Source: Pseudomonas guangdongensis
GTDB lineage: Bacteria > Pseudomonadota > Gammaproteobacteria > Pseudomonadales > Pseudomonadaceae
Reading direction: 5' to 3'
Assembly: GCF_900105885.1 (NCBI RefSeq)
Contig: NZ_LT629780.1
Location: forward strand, 620,001 to 684,000
DNA length: 64,000 nt
In this document: in pieces, positions 16,759 to 25,953 of the stretch
Layout: each line of letters opens with the position of its first letter
Numbering within the stretch: the stretch's first letter is position 1
Notes under the pieces: generated by a model
The model's input: only the letters and a program-made list of their open reading frames with translations
Database searches by the model: none
What the model was told of the DNA's origin: nothing
Position numbers and translations under genes: made by a program

Positions 16759-18378
16759 TCAGTCCAGCTCGCCGAAGCTGGCGGCGCTCTTGCGCAGCTC
16801 CTCCAGCCAGGTGTCCGCGCCGACCACCTGCGGGCGCAGCAGGATCACCAGCTCGCTGCGCTCCAGATCCTTGCGTTGCTGCTGGAACAACCAGCCGACG
16901 AAAGGCAGCTCGGACAGCCAGGGCACACCGGCATCGAGGTTGTCGTTGGCGTTCTGCAGCAGGCCGCCGATCACCACCACCTGGCCGCTGCGGGCGCGGA
17001 TGATGGAGTCGGACTGGCGGGTAGTGGACAGCGCCAGCGGCAGGTTCAGGTCGCGACCCTCGCCGAGGCTGATCACCTTGTTCTGGTCCTGCACGCGGCT
17101 GACGCTCGGCCGCACGTGCAGGGTGACCTCGTCGTGCTGGTTGATCTGCGGAGTGACGTCCAGGGAGATGCCGGAGAAGAACGGCGTCAGGGTCACGTCC
17201 TGGGTCGGCTCGGAGACGCCGCCGGAGGTGACGGTGTTGCTGGACGACACTTCGGTGACGAAGAACTCGTCGCTGCCGACCTTGATCACCGCCTTCTGGT
17301 TGTTGAGGGTGGAGATCCGCGGGCTGGACAGCACGCGCACCTGCCCCTGGGTTTCCAGCAGCTCCAAGAGGCCGCTGAAGTCGCCGAGGGTCAGCGCCGC
17401 GCTGAACACCCCGCCGACGCCCTGCGGGCCGGCCAGCGAGTCGCCGACGATGCCGAAGCGGCTGTTGCCGTTGCGGTCGCGCCCCAGATCGGACCAGTTG
17501 ATCCCGGCCTGGAAACCGTCCTTGAGATTGACCTCGAGGATCTTCGCCTCCAGCACCACCTGACGCTGCAGGTTGCGCTCGGCCTGTTCGAGGAACGCCT
17601 CGACGTTCTGCTGGTCAGCGCTGGAGGCGCGCACCACCAGCAGGCTGGCCTGCGGGTTGACCACCACCCGGTTGCCCTCCTCCTCGCCGATCAGCGCCTG
17701 GATCACCCCGGCCACCTCGCGCCAGAAGTCCACCTCGCTGCTGGTCACCACCTGGCTGGCGTTCACCGTGCTGACCCCGCTGCCACCGCTGCCTTCGCTA
17801 CTGCCGGTGCCGCCGCTGCCGTTGTTGAGGCTGCTTTCGTTGGCGGTTACCTGCCCGGAGCTGACCCGCGTGTCGGTTTCGCCGCGGCGCTGCAGGTTGA
17901 GGTAGTTGAGGTTGTAGGTGCGGGTGATCAGCTGGTTGGGCAGGATGCGGTAGCCGTAGCTGGTGCGCCGGTAGTCGTAGCCGTAGGTGTCGCGCACCGC
18001 GCCGAGCACTTCCTCGAGGGTGACGTTGCGCAGGCTGAAGGTGATCAGCCCGCTGACCTCCGGATGCACCACCAGGTTCTCGCCGGCGCCGTCCATCAGG
18101 CTGAGGAAGAACTCGCGGGCCTCCATGTCGCGCACCGCGACATCGAAACGCGGCCCGTTGGCGCGGCCGGCGCTTTCCAGGCGCAGCGGCGGAATCAGCG
18201 CGGCCTGCACTGCCGGCGGCGGCGTGCCGGCCTCGCTCTGCGCCAGGCTTTCCGCCAGCAGGCGCTCGCTCTGCGCCTTGAGCTGGCGGTCGCCGTCGCG
18301 GAACGTCTGGCAGGCCGCCAGCAGGCAGCAGAGGCAGATCAGGCTCAGCTGAGGGAGTCGGAGGGGCATCATCGACAT
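16759..18378 (-). CDS. mshL: MSHA secretin MshL (outer-membrane pore)
   Basis: This 539-residue secretin carries a lipoprotein signal with lipobox LAAC (Cys23). Periplasmic N-domains (about 75-290) include a Gly/Ser-rich insertion (SGGTGSSEGSGGSG). The C-terminal secretin domain (about 300-520) has VRVLSSPRISTLNNQKA, VTPQINQHDEVTLHV and SGQVVVIGGLL, all strongly conserved in secretins. It forms the outer-membrane ring through which the pilus leaves the cell. The ATG shares one base with the mshK stop (TGATG). Confidence 0.94.
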   Translation of the reverse strand: MSMMPLRLPQLSLICLCCLLAACQTFRDGDRQLKAQSERLLAESLAQSEAGTPPPAVQAALIPPLRLESAGRANGPRFDVAVRDMEAREFFLSLMDGAGENLVVHPEVSGLITFSLRNVTLEEVLGAVRDTYGYDYRRTSYGYRILPNQLITRTYNLNYLNLQRRGETDTRVSSGQVTANESSLNNGSGGTGSSEGSGGSGVSTVNASQVVTSSEVDFWREVAGVIQALIGEEEGNRVVVNPQASLLVVRASSADQQNVEAFLEQAERNLQRQVVLEAKILEVNLKDGFQAGINWSDLGRDRNGNSRFGIVGDSLAGPQGVGGVFSAALTLGDFSGLLELLETQGQVRVLSSPRISTLNNQKAVIKVGSDEFFVTEVSSSNTVTSGGVSEPTQDVTLTPFFSGISLDVTPQINQHDEVTLHVRPSVSRVQDQNKVISLGEGRDLNLPLALSTTRQSDSIIRARSGQVVVIGGLLQNANDNLDAGVPWLSELPFVGWLFQQQRKDLERSELVILLRPQVVGADTWLEELRKSAASFGELD

Positions 18379-18716
18379 CAGTGCCTCGGAGTCAGAATGG
18401 GTTGGCTGAGGAACAGCTCGCTGCGCTGTCCCTGACGTTCGATCACCACGCTGCGGCTGCGAATCGCCAGCAGGCGCAGGTCGCCATGGCGCTCGCCGAC
18501 GCGCAGGCTGCGTCCGTCGAGTACCGCGCGGTGGCCGTGCGGGCCGCGCAGGATGGCCTGCAACAAGGGCGCGGCGGCGACGGTTTCGCGGCTTGCCGCA
18601 TCGAGCCGCACGCCGGCCGGCGGCTGGGTCGGGTCGCTCGCGGCCAGGACCGGCGATCCCAGCAGCAGACCCAGAATGGTGGCGCCGAGGGCGCGGAGCA
18701 TCGTCGACTCAGACAC
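18378..18716 (-). CDS. mshK: MSHA biogenesis protein MshK
   Basis: This 112-residue small exported protein has a signal peptide (MLRALGATILGLLLGSPVLAA) and then DPTQPPAGV. That DPT(R/Q)PP motif is shared with MshK and with GspC/PilP-type proteins, which bridge the inner-membrane complex to the secretin; the C-terminal LRVGERHGDLRLLAI is consistent. A GTG start at 18716 has GGGGTGG upstream and overlaps mshJ; ATG at 18701 (residue 6) would give a cleaner signal peptide. It lies between mshJ and mshL as in other MSHA clusters. Confidence 0.8.
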   Translation of the reverse strand: MSESTMLRALGATILGLLLGSPVLAASDPTQPPAGVRLDAASRETVAAAPLLQAILRGPHGHRAVLDGRSLRVGERHGDLRLLAIRSRSVVIERQGQRSELFLSQPILTPRH

Positions 18717-19398
18717 CGATCCACCCCGCTTCCCGGCTCAGGGTATACAGCTCGACGGTAATCCGCGCGCGGCCGGGCCCGGCCTCCTCGACGCGGTAGT
18801 CGAGGCGCTCCCAGAACAGCCGCCAGTCGCCGCCCTCGATGCTGCGCAGGTAGTCGCGCAGCTCGAAGTAGCTGCCCTCCAGGCTCAGGCGCATGCCGTG
18901 GCGATAGAGGATCGGCGCCGGCTCCACCGCCGGCGCGGCGCTGTCGGCCACCGCGCCCGCCGGGGCCGGCGCGGCGGGCAGGCGCAGCGGCTCGGAGAAG
19001 CTCTCCAGGCCCTGCAGACGCAGACCGGGGCGGCTCTGCAGCAGGTCCTGCAGCACCTTCTGCATGCGCTGCGGGTCGATCAGCGCGGCGGTTTCGCGCT
19101 GCAGGACGTTGAGGTGGCGCTCGCGCACCGCCTCGGCGGCCTGCAGCGCCTCGCGCACCGCGCGGTCGGGATCGGCGGCGGCTCGTGCGGCCAGCTCGGC
19201 GCGCGCCACGTTGGCGTCGAGCAGGCGGGCGTGGTCGGCCTGCTGCTGGCTGCGCAGCCGCTCGTGGCGCTGCGCCAGCGGATCATGGACCAGCACCAGC
19301 CAGAGCATCGCCGGCAGCAGCAGGGCCACCGCCAGGCACAGCCACTGCTCGCGCGGCGCCAGCGCCTGCCAGCGCTCGATCAGGGCACTCGCATTCAT
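18709..19398 (-). CDS. mshJ: MSHA biogenesis protein MshJ (PilO/GspM-like)
   Basis: This 229-residue bitopic protein has a short N-terminus, a membrane segment at about 22-38 (LCLAVALLLPAMLWLVLV), a long Ala/Arg/Gln coiled coil (about 40-115) and a ferredoxin-like C-domain containing YFELRDYLRSIEGGDWRLFW. That last motif is the PilO/GspM/MshJ hallmark. The ATG at 19398 shares one base with the preceding stop. With the PilM- and PilN-like proteins upstream, it forms the inner-membrane alignment complex. Confidence 0.87.
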   Translation of the reverse strand: MNASALIERWQALAPREQWLCLAVALLLPAMLWLVLVHDPLAQRHERLRSQQQADHARLLDANVARAELAARAAADPDRAVREALQAAEAVRERHLNVLQRETAALIDPQRMQKVLQDLLQSRPGLRLQGLESFSEPLRLPAAPAPAGAVADSAAPAVEPAPILYRHGMRLSLEGSYFELRDYLRSIEGGDWRLFWERLDYRVEEAGPGRARITVELYTLSREAGWIGV

Positions 19399-20033
19399 CA
19401 CTGCTGCTCCTCGTCATCGTCGGTGGCGCTGGAGGACAGGCGGAAGCGCAGGGTGCCGGCCTCGTCGCGGTCCAGGTCGAAACGGGCGAACTGCCGGCCG
19501 GCGAACGCCGGGCTGCGCCCCAGGCTGTCGAGATAGCCCGGCAGCAGGGCCGGGGTCTGGCCGAAGCCCTCCAGCAGCAGTTGCCCGCCGCCCTGTTCGA
19601 TGCGGATGGTGTTCAGCCAGACGCCGCGCACATGGCGCTCGGCCAGCGCATCGAGCGCCGGACTGAAGCCGGTGCTGCGCTCGCGCAGCAGCATCTGCAG
19701 GTGCTCGGTCAGTTGCAGCAGCTGGCGGTTGCTCGCCTCCAGCGCGGCCAGGCGCTGCGGCAGGCGCGGGTCGGGCTGCGGCTCGCGGAAGCTGCGCTGC
19801 GCCTCGGCCAGCGCCTCCTCGGCCTGGCCCGCCGCCTGCGCCGCGGCGGCGGCCTGCTCCTGCATGCGCGCCAGGCGCCAGTAGCTCCAGACGCCGTCGG
19901 CGGCCACCGCCAGCACCAGCAGCGCCGCGCCCAGCAGCATCTGCCAGCGTTGCGGGCGGCCGTCGCGGGCGGCGCGCTGCGGCTGGTAAAGGTTGAGGTT
20001 CTGCAGCTTCGCTGCGGAATGCTGGGCGGACAT
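19398..20033 (-). CDS. MSHA biogenesis protein, PilN-like (MshI2)
   Basis: This 211-residue bitopic protein begins with a short tail containing LQNLNLYQPQ, which resembles the PilN motif that docks to PilM. Next come a membrane segment (about 32-52), a coiled coil (about 53-115) and a small periplasmic domain. The Asp/Glu-rich end is SSATDDDEEQQ. In many MSHA clusters the PilM- and PilN-like proteins are called MshI and MshI2. The ATG shares one base with the mshI stop (TGATG); the longer open frame upstream overlaps mshI and is not real. Confidence 0.85.
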   Translation of the reverse strand: MSAQHSAAKLQNLNLYQPQRAARDGRPQRWQMLLGAALLVLAVAADGVWSYWRLARMQEQAAAAAQAAGQAEEALAEAQRSFREPQPDPRLPQRLAALEASNRQLLQLTEHLQMLLRERSTGFSPALDALAERHVRGVWLNTIRIEQGGGQLLLEGFGQTPALLPGYLDSLGRSPAFAGRQFARFDLDRDEAGTLRFRLSSSATDDDEEQQ

Positions 20034-20950
20034 CAGAGCGCCTCCCGGCGCAACGCCGCGCCAATGGCCGGCAGGCAGCGCGCCTGATGCGGCGGAGCGA
20101 GGTCCAGCAGCGGCGAGTCGGCAAACAGCATCGCCAGGTCGAGCAGCTGCACGCGCTGCGAGAGCCGCGAGGACAGCTCCATCTGCACCAGCTCGCCGCC
20201 CAGCTCCGGCGGCAGCAGCAGCAGGCGGCCGAGATGGCCCTTGCCCATCTGGCTTTCGAAATAGTCCAGCGAGCGCTGGATTTCCAGGGCCAGCAGGCCG
20301 CTGTCCTCGCCACGGTTGTCCAGCCCGCGTTCGATGCGCCGCGCCATGTACAGGTCGGCGCCGTTCTGCACGCAGACCAGGCTGTCGCGTCCGCCGAGCT
20401 GCAGGGTGGCGAGGTTCTGTCCTTCGGCGCCGGCCAGCAGGCCGAGGTTGCGCAGCGCCAGTTCGGCGACGTCGATGCTCGCCAGGCGCAGGCCGGCGGA
20501 CTCGCACAGCGCCGCCAGTTCGTTCATCCGCGTGCGCGCCAGCGCCGCGCAGTAGACCATCGGCGTGCGACCGCGAAAGGCGTCGGCGGGCAGCGCGAAG
20601 GCGTCCACCACCAGGCCGTCGACGGGCTGGCTGACCAGCTCGCGGATGCGCCAGCGCACCGCATCGCGCAGCTCGCTGTCGGCCACCTCGGGGCGCTCGA
20701 CCAGCAGCATCTGGTAGTCGTTGCTGGCGGCCAGCAGGTTGACGCTCAGCCCGGCCAGCCCCTCGCGCTCGACATACTGCTGCAGGGCGCCCGGCTGCGC
20801 GTCGGCGCTCGCGGCAAGAAAGGCGCAGGACTGCAGGCGCGGCACGCCGGCCTGCCAGTGCAGGCGCGCCAGCGCCAGGCCGTCGGCCGTCGGCGCCAAT
20901 CCCAGCATCCCCGCAGCGGTCGTCTTGTTCTTCTTCCAGAAAGCCAGCAA
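20033..20950 (-). CDS. mshI: MSHA biogenesis protein MshI (PilM-like)
   Basis: This 305-residue cytoplasmic protein of the PilM/MshI actin-like fold has VRWRIRELVSQPVDGLVVDAF and LALEIQRSLDYFESQMG, both typical of MshI. It is the first gene of the msh operon, and the divergent trmL begins 141 bases away, so the operon promoter must lie in that gap. The start codon is TTG at 20950, with AAGGAG seven bases upstream. The ATG inside that ribosome-binding region is in another frame. mshH, which precedes mshI in Vibrio, is missing. Confidence 0.9.
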   Translation of the reverse strand: MLAFWKKNKTTAAGMLGLAPTADGLALARLHWQAGVPRLQSCAFLAASADAQPGALQQYVEREGLAGLSVNLLAASNDYQMLLVERPEVADSELRDAVRWRIRELVSQPVDGLVVDAFALPADAFRGRTPMVYCAALARTRMNELAALCESAGLRLASIDVAELALRNLGLLAGAEGQNLATLQLGGRDSLVCVQNGADLYMARRIERGLDNRGEDSGLLALEIQRSLDYFESQMGKGHLGRLLLLPPELGGELVQMELSSRLSQRVQLLDLAMLFADSPLLDLAPPHQARCLPAIGAALRREAL

Positions 20951-21090
20951 ATGGCATCTCCTTGCCGGTTATCGTTGCATTGCGACCCGCTTGGCTGCGC
21001 GCCGGTCGAGCCCGTCCGCAATGGACTGCCTACCGCTCCACAAGCCGCTAAGATACGCCATCTTCGAGATTGCGCAGAGCCCCCGCCCCC

Positions 21091-21552
21091 ATGTTCCACG
21101 TCGTCCTGTTCCAGCCGGAAATCCCGCCCAACACCGGCAACATCATTCGTCTGTGCGCCAATGCCGGCTGCCAGCTGCACCTGATCGAGCCGCTCGGCTT
21201 CGAGCTGGACGACAAACGCCTACGCCGGGCGGGACTGGATTACCACGAGTACGCGACGGTGAAACGTCACGCCAGCCTGCAAGAGTGCCTCGTCCAGCTG
21301 CCCGGCGCCAGAGTGCTGGCTCTTTCCACCAAGGCCAGCCACAGCTACGCGCAGATGCGCTACCGGCCGGGCGACGTGTTCCTGTTCGGCCCGGAAAGCC
21401 GCGGGCTGCCGGCGGAGATCCGCGACAGCCTGCCGGCCGAGCACCTGCTGCGCCTGCCGATGCGGCCCGGCTGTCGCAGCCTGAACCTGTCCAACGCGGT
21501 GGCGGTGACCGTCTACGAGGCCTGGCGCCAGCTGGACTTCGCCCTCGACTGA
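21091..21552 (+). CDS. trmL: tRNA (cytidine(34)-2'-O)-methyltransferase TrmL
   Basis: This 153-residue SPOUT methyltransferase adds a 2'-O-methyl group to the wobble nucleotide of leucine tRNAs. The sequence has the family start [24 protein letters not shown] and the three SPOUT motifs: the N-terminal [16 protein letters not shown], and the knot motif [20 protein letters not shown]. The ATG at 21091 is the family start; the seven residues of open frame before it are not conserved. It is divergent from the msh operon and convergent with secB, with a shared terminator between. Confidence 0.96.
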   Translation: MFHVVLFQPEIPPNTGNIIRLCANAGCQLHLIEPLGFELDDKRLRRAGLDYHEYATVKRHASLQECLVQLPGARVLALSTKASHSYAQMRYRPGDVFLFGPESRGLPAEIRDSLPAEHLLRLPMRPGCRSLNLSNAVAVTVYEAWRQLDFALD

Positions 21553-21633
21553 GGCCGCCGGCCCGGCGAGCGGCGAGTATGCCAGCCGCGCCGGCACGCG
21601 CCTTGACGCCCGTCAGCGCCGGCCCTGAAAAGC

Positions 21634-21658
21634 AAAAGCCTCGCATTGCGAGGCTTTT
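21634..21658. terminator. Bidirectional terminator between trmL and secB
   Basis: An 11-bp perfect stem AAAAGCCTCGC / GCGAGGCTTTT with a 3-nt loop carries A- and T-runs on both sides. It can therefore stop transcription from trmL (plus) and from secB (minus), whose genes converge here. Confidence 0.9.
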
Positions 21659-21673
21659 CGGCAGTGCTGCGGA

Positions 21674-22150
21674 TCAGGCCTGGGCCTCTCCGGCCTGCAT
21701 GCGCGCCAGCTCCTGGGCGTAGAGCGCATCGAAGTTCACCGGCGCCAGCATCAGCGCCGGGAAGGAACCGCGCACCACCAGGCTGTCCAGCGCCTCGCGG
21801 GCGTAGGGGAACAGCAGGTTCGGGCAGAAGGCGCCGAGGGTGTGGCTCAGCGAGGCGGCGTCCAGGCCCTTGGCGAGGAAGATCCCGGCCTGCTGGACTT
21901 CGGCGATGAACGCCACTTCCTCGCCGTTCTTCGCGGTCACCGAGAGGGTCAGCACCACTTCGTGGAAGTCGCCGCCCAGCTCCTTCTGCCGGGTGTTGAG
22001 GTCGACGCTGATCGCCGGCTGCCACTCCTGGCGGAAGACTTCCGGGGTCTTCGGCGCCTCGAAGGACAGGTCGCGCACATAGAGGCGCTGCAGGGCGAAC
22101 TGCGGCTGCTCGTTCTGGGCGGCAGCGGCGTCGTTGGCGTGTTCGGTCAT
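21674..22150 (-). CDS. secB: Protein-export chaperone SecB
   Basis: This 158-residue chaperone forms tetramers that hold precursor proteins unfolded and deliver them to SecA. Family features include [16 protein letters not shown] near the N-terminus, [21 protein letters not shown] in the middle and [18 protein letters not shown] in the C-terminal half. The ATG has AAGGAAG at the right spacing. It is the last gene of a minus-strand group, rhodanese, grxC, secB, a common arrangement in proteobacteria. Confidence 0.97.
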   Translation of the reverse strand: MTEHANDAAAAQNEQPQFALQRLYVRDLSFEAPKTPEVFRQEWQPAISVDLNTRQKELGGDFHEVVLTLSVTAKNGEEVAFIAEVQQAGIFLAKGLDAASLSHTLGAFCPNLLFPYAREALDSLVVRGSFPALMLAPVNFDALYAQELARMQAGEAQA

Positions 22151-22180
22151 GTGAGCTTCCTTGTTATTCGGGAAAGGGGA

Positions 22181-22435
22181 TCAGCCGTTGAGCAGCGCGT
22201 CGAGCTTGCCGGCGCGCTCCAGGGCATGCAGGTCGTCGCAGCCGCCGACATGGGTGGCGCCGATCCAGATCTGCGGCACCGAGGTGCGCCCGGCCTTGCG
22301 GGCCATCTCGGCGCGCACCTGGGGCTGGCCGTCGACGTTGATCTCGGTGAAGCGCACGCCCTTGCGCTCGAGCAGCTGCTTGGCGCGCATGCAGTAGGGG
22401 CAGTAGTCGCTGGAGTAGACGATCACCTCGGACAT
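22181..22435 (-). CDS. grxC: Glutaredoxin 3
   Basis: This 84-residue glutaredoxin has the dithiol active site CPYC at residues 12-15, the cis-proline loop TSVPQIWIG and the glutathione-binding GGCDDLHAL. It reduces disulphides and mixed glutathione disulphides in the cytoplasm. One base separates it from the rhodanese stop, and secB follows 30 bases later, so the three are probably co-transcribed. Confidence 0.97.
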   Translation of the reverse strand: MSEVIVYSSDYCPYCMRAKQLLERKGVRFTEINVDGQPQVRAEMARKAGRTSVPQIWIGATHVGGCDDLHALERAGKLDALLNG

Positions 22436-22436
22436 G

Positions 22437-22853
22437 TCACTTCACCACCGGCAGGTTGTCGCCGCGCCAGCTGGCGATGCCGCCGCTCAGCCGGGTGGCC
22501 TCGAAGCCGGCCTTCTTCAGCTTGGCGCAGACGCTGCCGGCGTGCTGGCCCATGGCGTCGATGACGATCAGGGTCTTGCCCTTGTGCTTGTCCAGTTCGG
22601 CGATGCGGCTGTCGAGCTTGTCGAAGGGGATGTTCAGCGAGCCGGTGATGTGCCCGCCGGAAAACTCCTTGTGGGCGCGCACATCGAGCAGCACCGCGGC
22701 GCCGCCGTTGATCTGCGCGGTCAGTTCGCGGCAGTTCAGGCTGCGCCCGCCGCGCCGGGCCTCGTTGGCGATCAGCAGGGCCAGCAGCACCACGAACAGG
22801 GTGCTGAGGATGTAGTGGTTGGAGACGAACTCAGTCAGCTGGGCAAGGAACAT
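22437..22853 (-). CDS. Membrane-anchored rhodanese-like protein
   Basis: This protein of about 138 residues has one N-terminal membrane segment (about 15-30, [15 protein letters not shown]) and a rhodanese domain ([23 protein letters not shown]). The usual active-site loop, which should hold a catalytic cysteine, reads IDAMGQHAG, so the enzyme lacks that cysteine and may not transfer sulphur. It is the YibN-like partner found beside grxC and secB. ATG at 22853 is chosen over 22862 by similarity of the start region; a -10-like TATACT lies at about 22887-22892 on the minus strand. Confidence 0.88.
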   Translation of the reverse strand: MFLAQLTEFVSNHYILSTLFVVLLALLIANEARRGGRSLNCRELTAQINGGAAVLLDVRAHKEFSGGHITGSLNIPFDKLDSRIAELDKHKGKTLIVIDAMGQHAGSVCAKLKKAGFEATRLSGGIASWRGDNLPVVK

Positions 22854-23019
22854 CGCAAGCATCCGGCACGGAAAAATTGGCCCGCAGTATACACAGCCCA
22901 CCGGCACGGCTGAACCCGGACGAAGGCCCCGCCACGCCGCCAGCAGTCAGCCTGCCGTGACGCCCGCCGGCGCAGCCCGTAAAATGGTGGCCTTTCGTAT
23001 CCAGCCACGAGTCGGACGC

Positions 23020-24558
23020 ATGCCTGCCACGCCCAAACCCCTGGTTCTGATGATCCTCGACGGCTTCGGCCACAGCGACAGCCCGGATTACAACGCCATC
23101 TTCCACGCCCGCACCCCGGTCTGGGACCGCCTGCGCGCCAGCTGCCCGCACGGCCTGATCTCCGGCAGCGGCATGGACGTCGGCCTGCCCGACGGCCAGA
23201 TGGGCAACTCCGAGGTCGGCCACATGAACCTCGGCGCCGGCCGCGTGGTGTACCAGGACTTCACCCGCGTCACCAAGGCGATCCGCGACGGCGAGTTCTT
23301 CGCCAACCCGGTGATCAACGCCGCGGTGGACCAGGCGGTGGCCGCCGGCAAGGCGGTGCACATCCTCGGCCTGCTCTCCGACGGCGGCGTGCACAGCCAC
23401 CAGGAGCACATCGCCGCGATGGTCGAGTCGGCGGCCCGCCGCGGCGCCGAACACATCTACCTGCACGCCTTCCTCGACGGCCGCGACACCCCGCCGAAGA
23501 GCGCCACCCCCTCCATCGAGCTGCTCGACGCCACCTTCGCCAAGCTCGGCAAGGGCCGCATCGCCAGCCTGACCGGCCGCTACTTCGCCATGGACCGCGA
23601 CAACCGCTGGGATCGCGTCGAGCAGGCCTACAAGCTGATCGTCGACGGCGAGGGCGAGTTCGCCGCCGCCAGCGCCGTCGAGGGCTTGGAAGCCGCCTAC
23701 GCACGCGGCGAGAGCGACGAGTTCGTCAAGGCCACCACCGTCGGCGCGCCGGTGAAGGTGGAAGATGGCGATTGCGTGGTGTTCATGAACTTCCGCGCCG
23801 ACCGCGCCCGCGAGCTGACCCGCGCCTTCGTCGAGGGCGACGAGTTCGCCGGCTTCCAGCGCGCGCGCGTGCCGCAGCTGGCCGGCTTCGTCATGCTCAC
23901 CCAGTACGCGGCGAGCATCCCGGCGCCCTGCGCCTTCCCGCCGGCCTCGCTGGACAACGTGCTGGGCGAGTACCTGGCGAAGAACGGCAAGACCCAGCTG
24001 CGCATCGCCGAGACCGAGAAGTACGCCCACGTCACCTTCTTCTTCTCCGGCGGGCGCGAGGAGCCGTTCGCGGGCGAGGAGCGCATCCTCATCCCCTCGC
24101 CGAACGTCGCCACCTACGACCTCAAGCCGGAGATGAGCGCGCCGGAGGTCACCGACCGCATCGTCGAGGCCATCGAGCAGCAGCGCTACGACGTCATCGT
24201 GGTCAACTATGCCAACGGCGACATGGTCGGCCACACCGGCGTGTTCGACGCGGCGGTCAAAGCGGTGGAATGCCTGGATACCTGCATCGGCCGCATCGCC
24301 GCGGCGCTCGACCAGGTCGGCGGCGAGGCGCTGATCACCGCCGACCACGGCAACGTCGAGCAGATGGAAGACGAGTGCACCGGCCAGGCGCACACCGCGC
24401 ACACCTGCGAGCCGGTGCCTTTCCTCTATTACGGCCAGCGCGCGCTGCGCATCCGCGAAGGCGGCGTGCTCGCCGACGTGGCGCCGACCATGCTGCGCCT
24501 GCTGGACCTGCCGATTCCGCCCGAGATGACCGGCACGCCGCTGGTCGAGCTGCAGTGA
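23020..24558 (+). CDS. gpmI: 2,3-bisphosphoglycerate-independent phosphoglycerate mutase
   Basis: This 512-residue metalloenzyme interconverts 3- and 2-phosphoglycerate in glycolysis and gluconeogenesis. It has [13 protein letters not shown] metal binding (Asp14), the phospho-serine loop [14 protein letters not shown] (Ser64), FLDGRDTPP, and the second metal site ITADHGNVE with [11 protein letters not shown]. The length fits the family. The start at 23020 is the family start; the 67 residues of open frame before it overlap the rhodanese promoter region and are not conserved. A terminator follows at once. Confidence 0.97.
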   Translation: MPATPKPLVLMILDGFGHSDSPDYNAIFHARTPVWDRLRASCPHGLISGSGMDVGLPDGQMGNSEVGHMNLGAGRVVYQDFTRVTKAIRDGEFFANPVINAAVDQAVAAGKAVHILGLLSDGGVHSHQEHIAAMVESAARRGAEHIYLHAFLDGRDTPPKSATPSIELLDATFAKLGKGRIASLTGRYFAMDRDNRWDRVEQAYKLIVDGEGEFAAASAVEGLEAAYARGESDEFVKATTVGAPVKVEDGDCVVFMNFRADRARELTRAFVEGDEFAGFQRARVPQLAGFVMLTQYAASIPAPCAFPPASLDNVLGEYLAKNGKTQLRIAETEKYAHVTFFFSGGREEPFAGEERILIPSPNVATYDLKPEMSAPEVTDRIVEAIEQQRYDVIVVNYANGDMVGHTGVFDAAVKAVECLDTCIGRIAAALDQVGGEALITADHGNVEQMEDECTGQAHTAHTCEPVPFLYYGQRALRIREGGVLADVAPTMLRLLDLPIPPEMTGTPLVELQ

Positions 24559-24564
24559 GGATCG

Positions 24565-24595
24565 CGCCCCGGCCATGGCCGGGGCGTTCTTTTTG
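24565..24595 (+). terminator. Rho-independent terminator after gpmI
   Basis: A 10-bp perfect stem CGCCCCGGCC / GGCCGGGGCG with a two-base hinge is followed by TTCTTTTT. It lies 6 bases after the gpmI stop and upstream of envC. Confidence 0.88.
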
Positions 24596-24645
24596 CCGGA
24601 CTGCGGATGCATACTAGGCCGCTCCCGAACCGGAACCCCGCCGCC

Positions 24646-25908
24646 ATGCTGCGTACCCTCCTGCTAGCCCTGCTCGTCTGCTGCCTCGCGCCGGCCCACG
24701 CCGATGAGCGCGCCGACGCCCAGCGCCAGCTGGAAGCCGCGCAGAAGGACATCGCCGAACTGCAGAAGCTGCTCGGCACCCTGCAGCAGGAGAAGTCCGG
24801 CATCCAGAAGCAGCTACAGGGCAGCGAGCGCGAGATGGGCGAGCTGCAGAAGCAGATCGACGCCCTGGAGCGCCAGCTGCAGGAAGGCGAAAGCGACATC
24901 CAGCGCCTGGACGAGGGGAAAAAAAAACTCCAGAGCCAGCGCGCTGAACAGCAGCAGCTGATCGCCCTGCAGATCCGCGCCGCCTACCAGAGCGGGCGCC
25001 AGGAATACCTCAAGCTGCTGCTCAACCAACAGCAGCCCGAACAGTTCGCCCGCAACCTCACCTACCACGACTACCTGAGCCGCGCGCGCAGCGCGCAGCT
25101 GGCCACCTACAACGCCACCCTGCAGCAGCTGCACGCCGTCGAGGCCGAGCTGGCCACCCGCCACGCGCTGCTCTCCGGCCAGCAGGTCGAGCTGCAGGAG
25201 CGCCGCGCCGCGCTGGACAAGGCGCGCGACGAGCACCGCAGCGTGCTGGCCCGCCTCAACGGCGAGCTGGGCGAGGGCGACCGCAAGCTCAAGGCGCGCC
25301 AGCAGGAACAGGCGCGCCTGGACGAGCTGCTCAAGACCATCGAGGCCACCCTCGCCCGCCAGGCGCGCGAAGCCGAGCAGCGCCGTCTGGCCGAACAGCG
25401 CGCCCGCGAACAGGCCGAGCAGCGCCGCCTGGCGGCCAGCGCCGGCCCCGCCGCGAGCAAGGCTGCCGGCCCGCAGGTGTCCAGCGCCGTGCCCAGTCCC
25501 GGCGGCCCCTTCGCCCAGGCCCGCGGCAAGCTGCCCTGGCCGGTGGACGGTCGCCTGCTGGCGCGCTTCGGCACGCCGCGCAGCGATTCGCGGCTGAAGT
25601 GGGACGGCGTGCTGATCGGCGCCCCCGCCGGCACCCGGGTGCGCGCCATCCACGACGGCCGCGTGGTGTTCGCCGACTGGCTGCGCGGCGCCGGCCTGCT
25701 GCTGATCGTCGACCACGGCGGCGGCTACCTCAGCCTCTACGGCCACAACCAGAGCCTGCTCAAGGGCGCCGGCGAGCGGGTGCGGGCCGGCGAGGCCATC
25801 GCCACCGTCGGCAACAGCGGCGGACAGGACAGTCCCGCGCTGTACTTCGCCATCCGCCAGCAGGGCCAGCCCAGCGATCCGCTGCGCTGGTGCAGTACCC
25901 AGGGCTAG
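24646..25908 (+). CDS. envC: Murein hydrolase activator EnvC
   Basis: This 420-residue periplasmic protein has a signal peptide (MLRTLLLALLVCCLAPAHA), a long coiled coil (about 25-260, rich in Glu, Gln, Lys and Arg) and a C-terminal LytM/M23 domain (about 300-420). The LytM metal ligands are altered: the usual His of the first motif is missing (LKWDGVLIG), and the last motif reads LYFAIR instead of LHFEIR. This matches EnvC proteins that activate amidases (AmiA/AmiB/AmiC) for septum splitting rather than cutting murein. A poly-A stretch near 24919-24927 encodes three lysines. It is followed by ctpA, the usual neighbour. Confidence 0.93.
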   Translation: MLRTLLLALLVCCLAPAHADERADAQRQLEAAQKDIAELQKLLGTLQQEKSGIQKQLQGSEREMGELQKQIDALERQLQEGESDIQRLDEGKKKLQSQRAEQQQLIALQIRAAYQSGRQEYLKLLLNQQQPEQFARNLTYHDYLSRARSAQLATYNATLQQLHAVEAELATRHALLSGQQVELQERRAALDKARDEHRSVLARLNGELGEGDRKLKARQQEQARLDELLKTIEATLARQAREAEQRRLAEQRAREQAEQRRLAASAGPAASKAAGPQVSSAVPSPGGPFAQARGKLPWPVDGRLLARFGTPRSDSRLKWDGVLIGAPAGTRVRAIHDGRVVFADWLRGAGLLLIVDHGGGYLSLYGHNQSLLKGAGERVRAGEAIATVGNSGGQDSPALYFAIRQQGQPSDPLRWCSTQG

Positions 25909-25953
25909 AACGCGCCTGTCGCCGCGTCCGCCCCATCCACTCAGGAGTCCTTC

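Noticed and set aside
22819..23019. Upstream extension of gpmI by 67 residues
   Set aside because: It overlaps the rhodanese gene and its promoter region and is not part of the phosphoglycerate mutase family.
22831..24612. Open frame of 593 codons opposite gpmI
   Set aside because: It lies entirely over gpmI, with no recognisable domain; a GC shadow.
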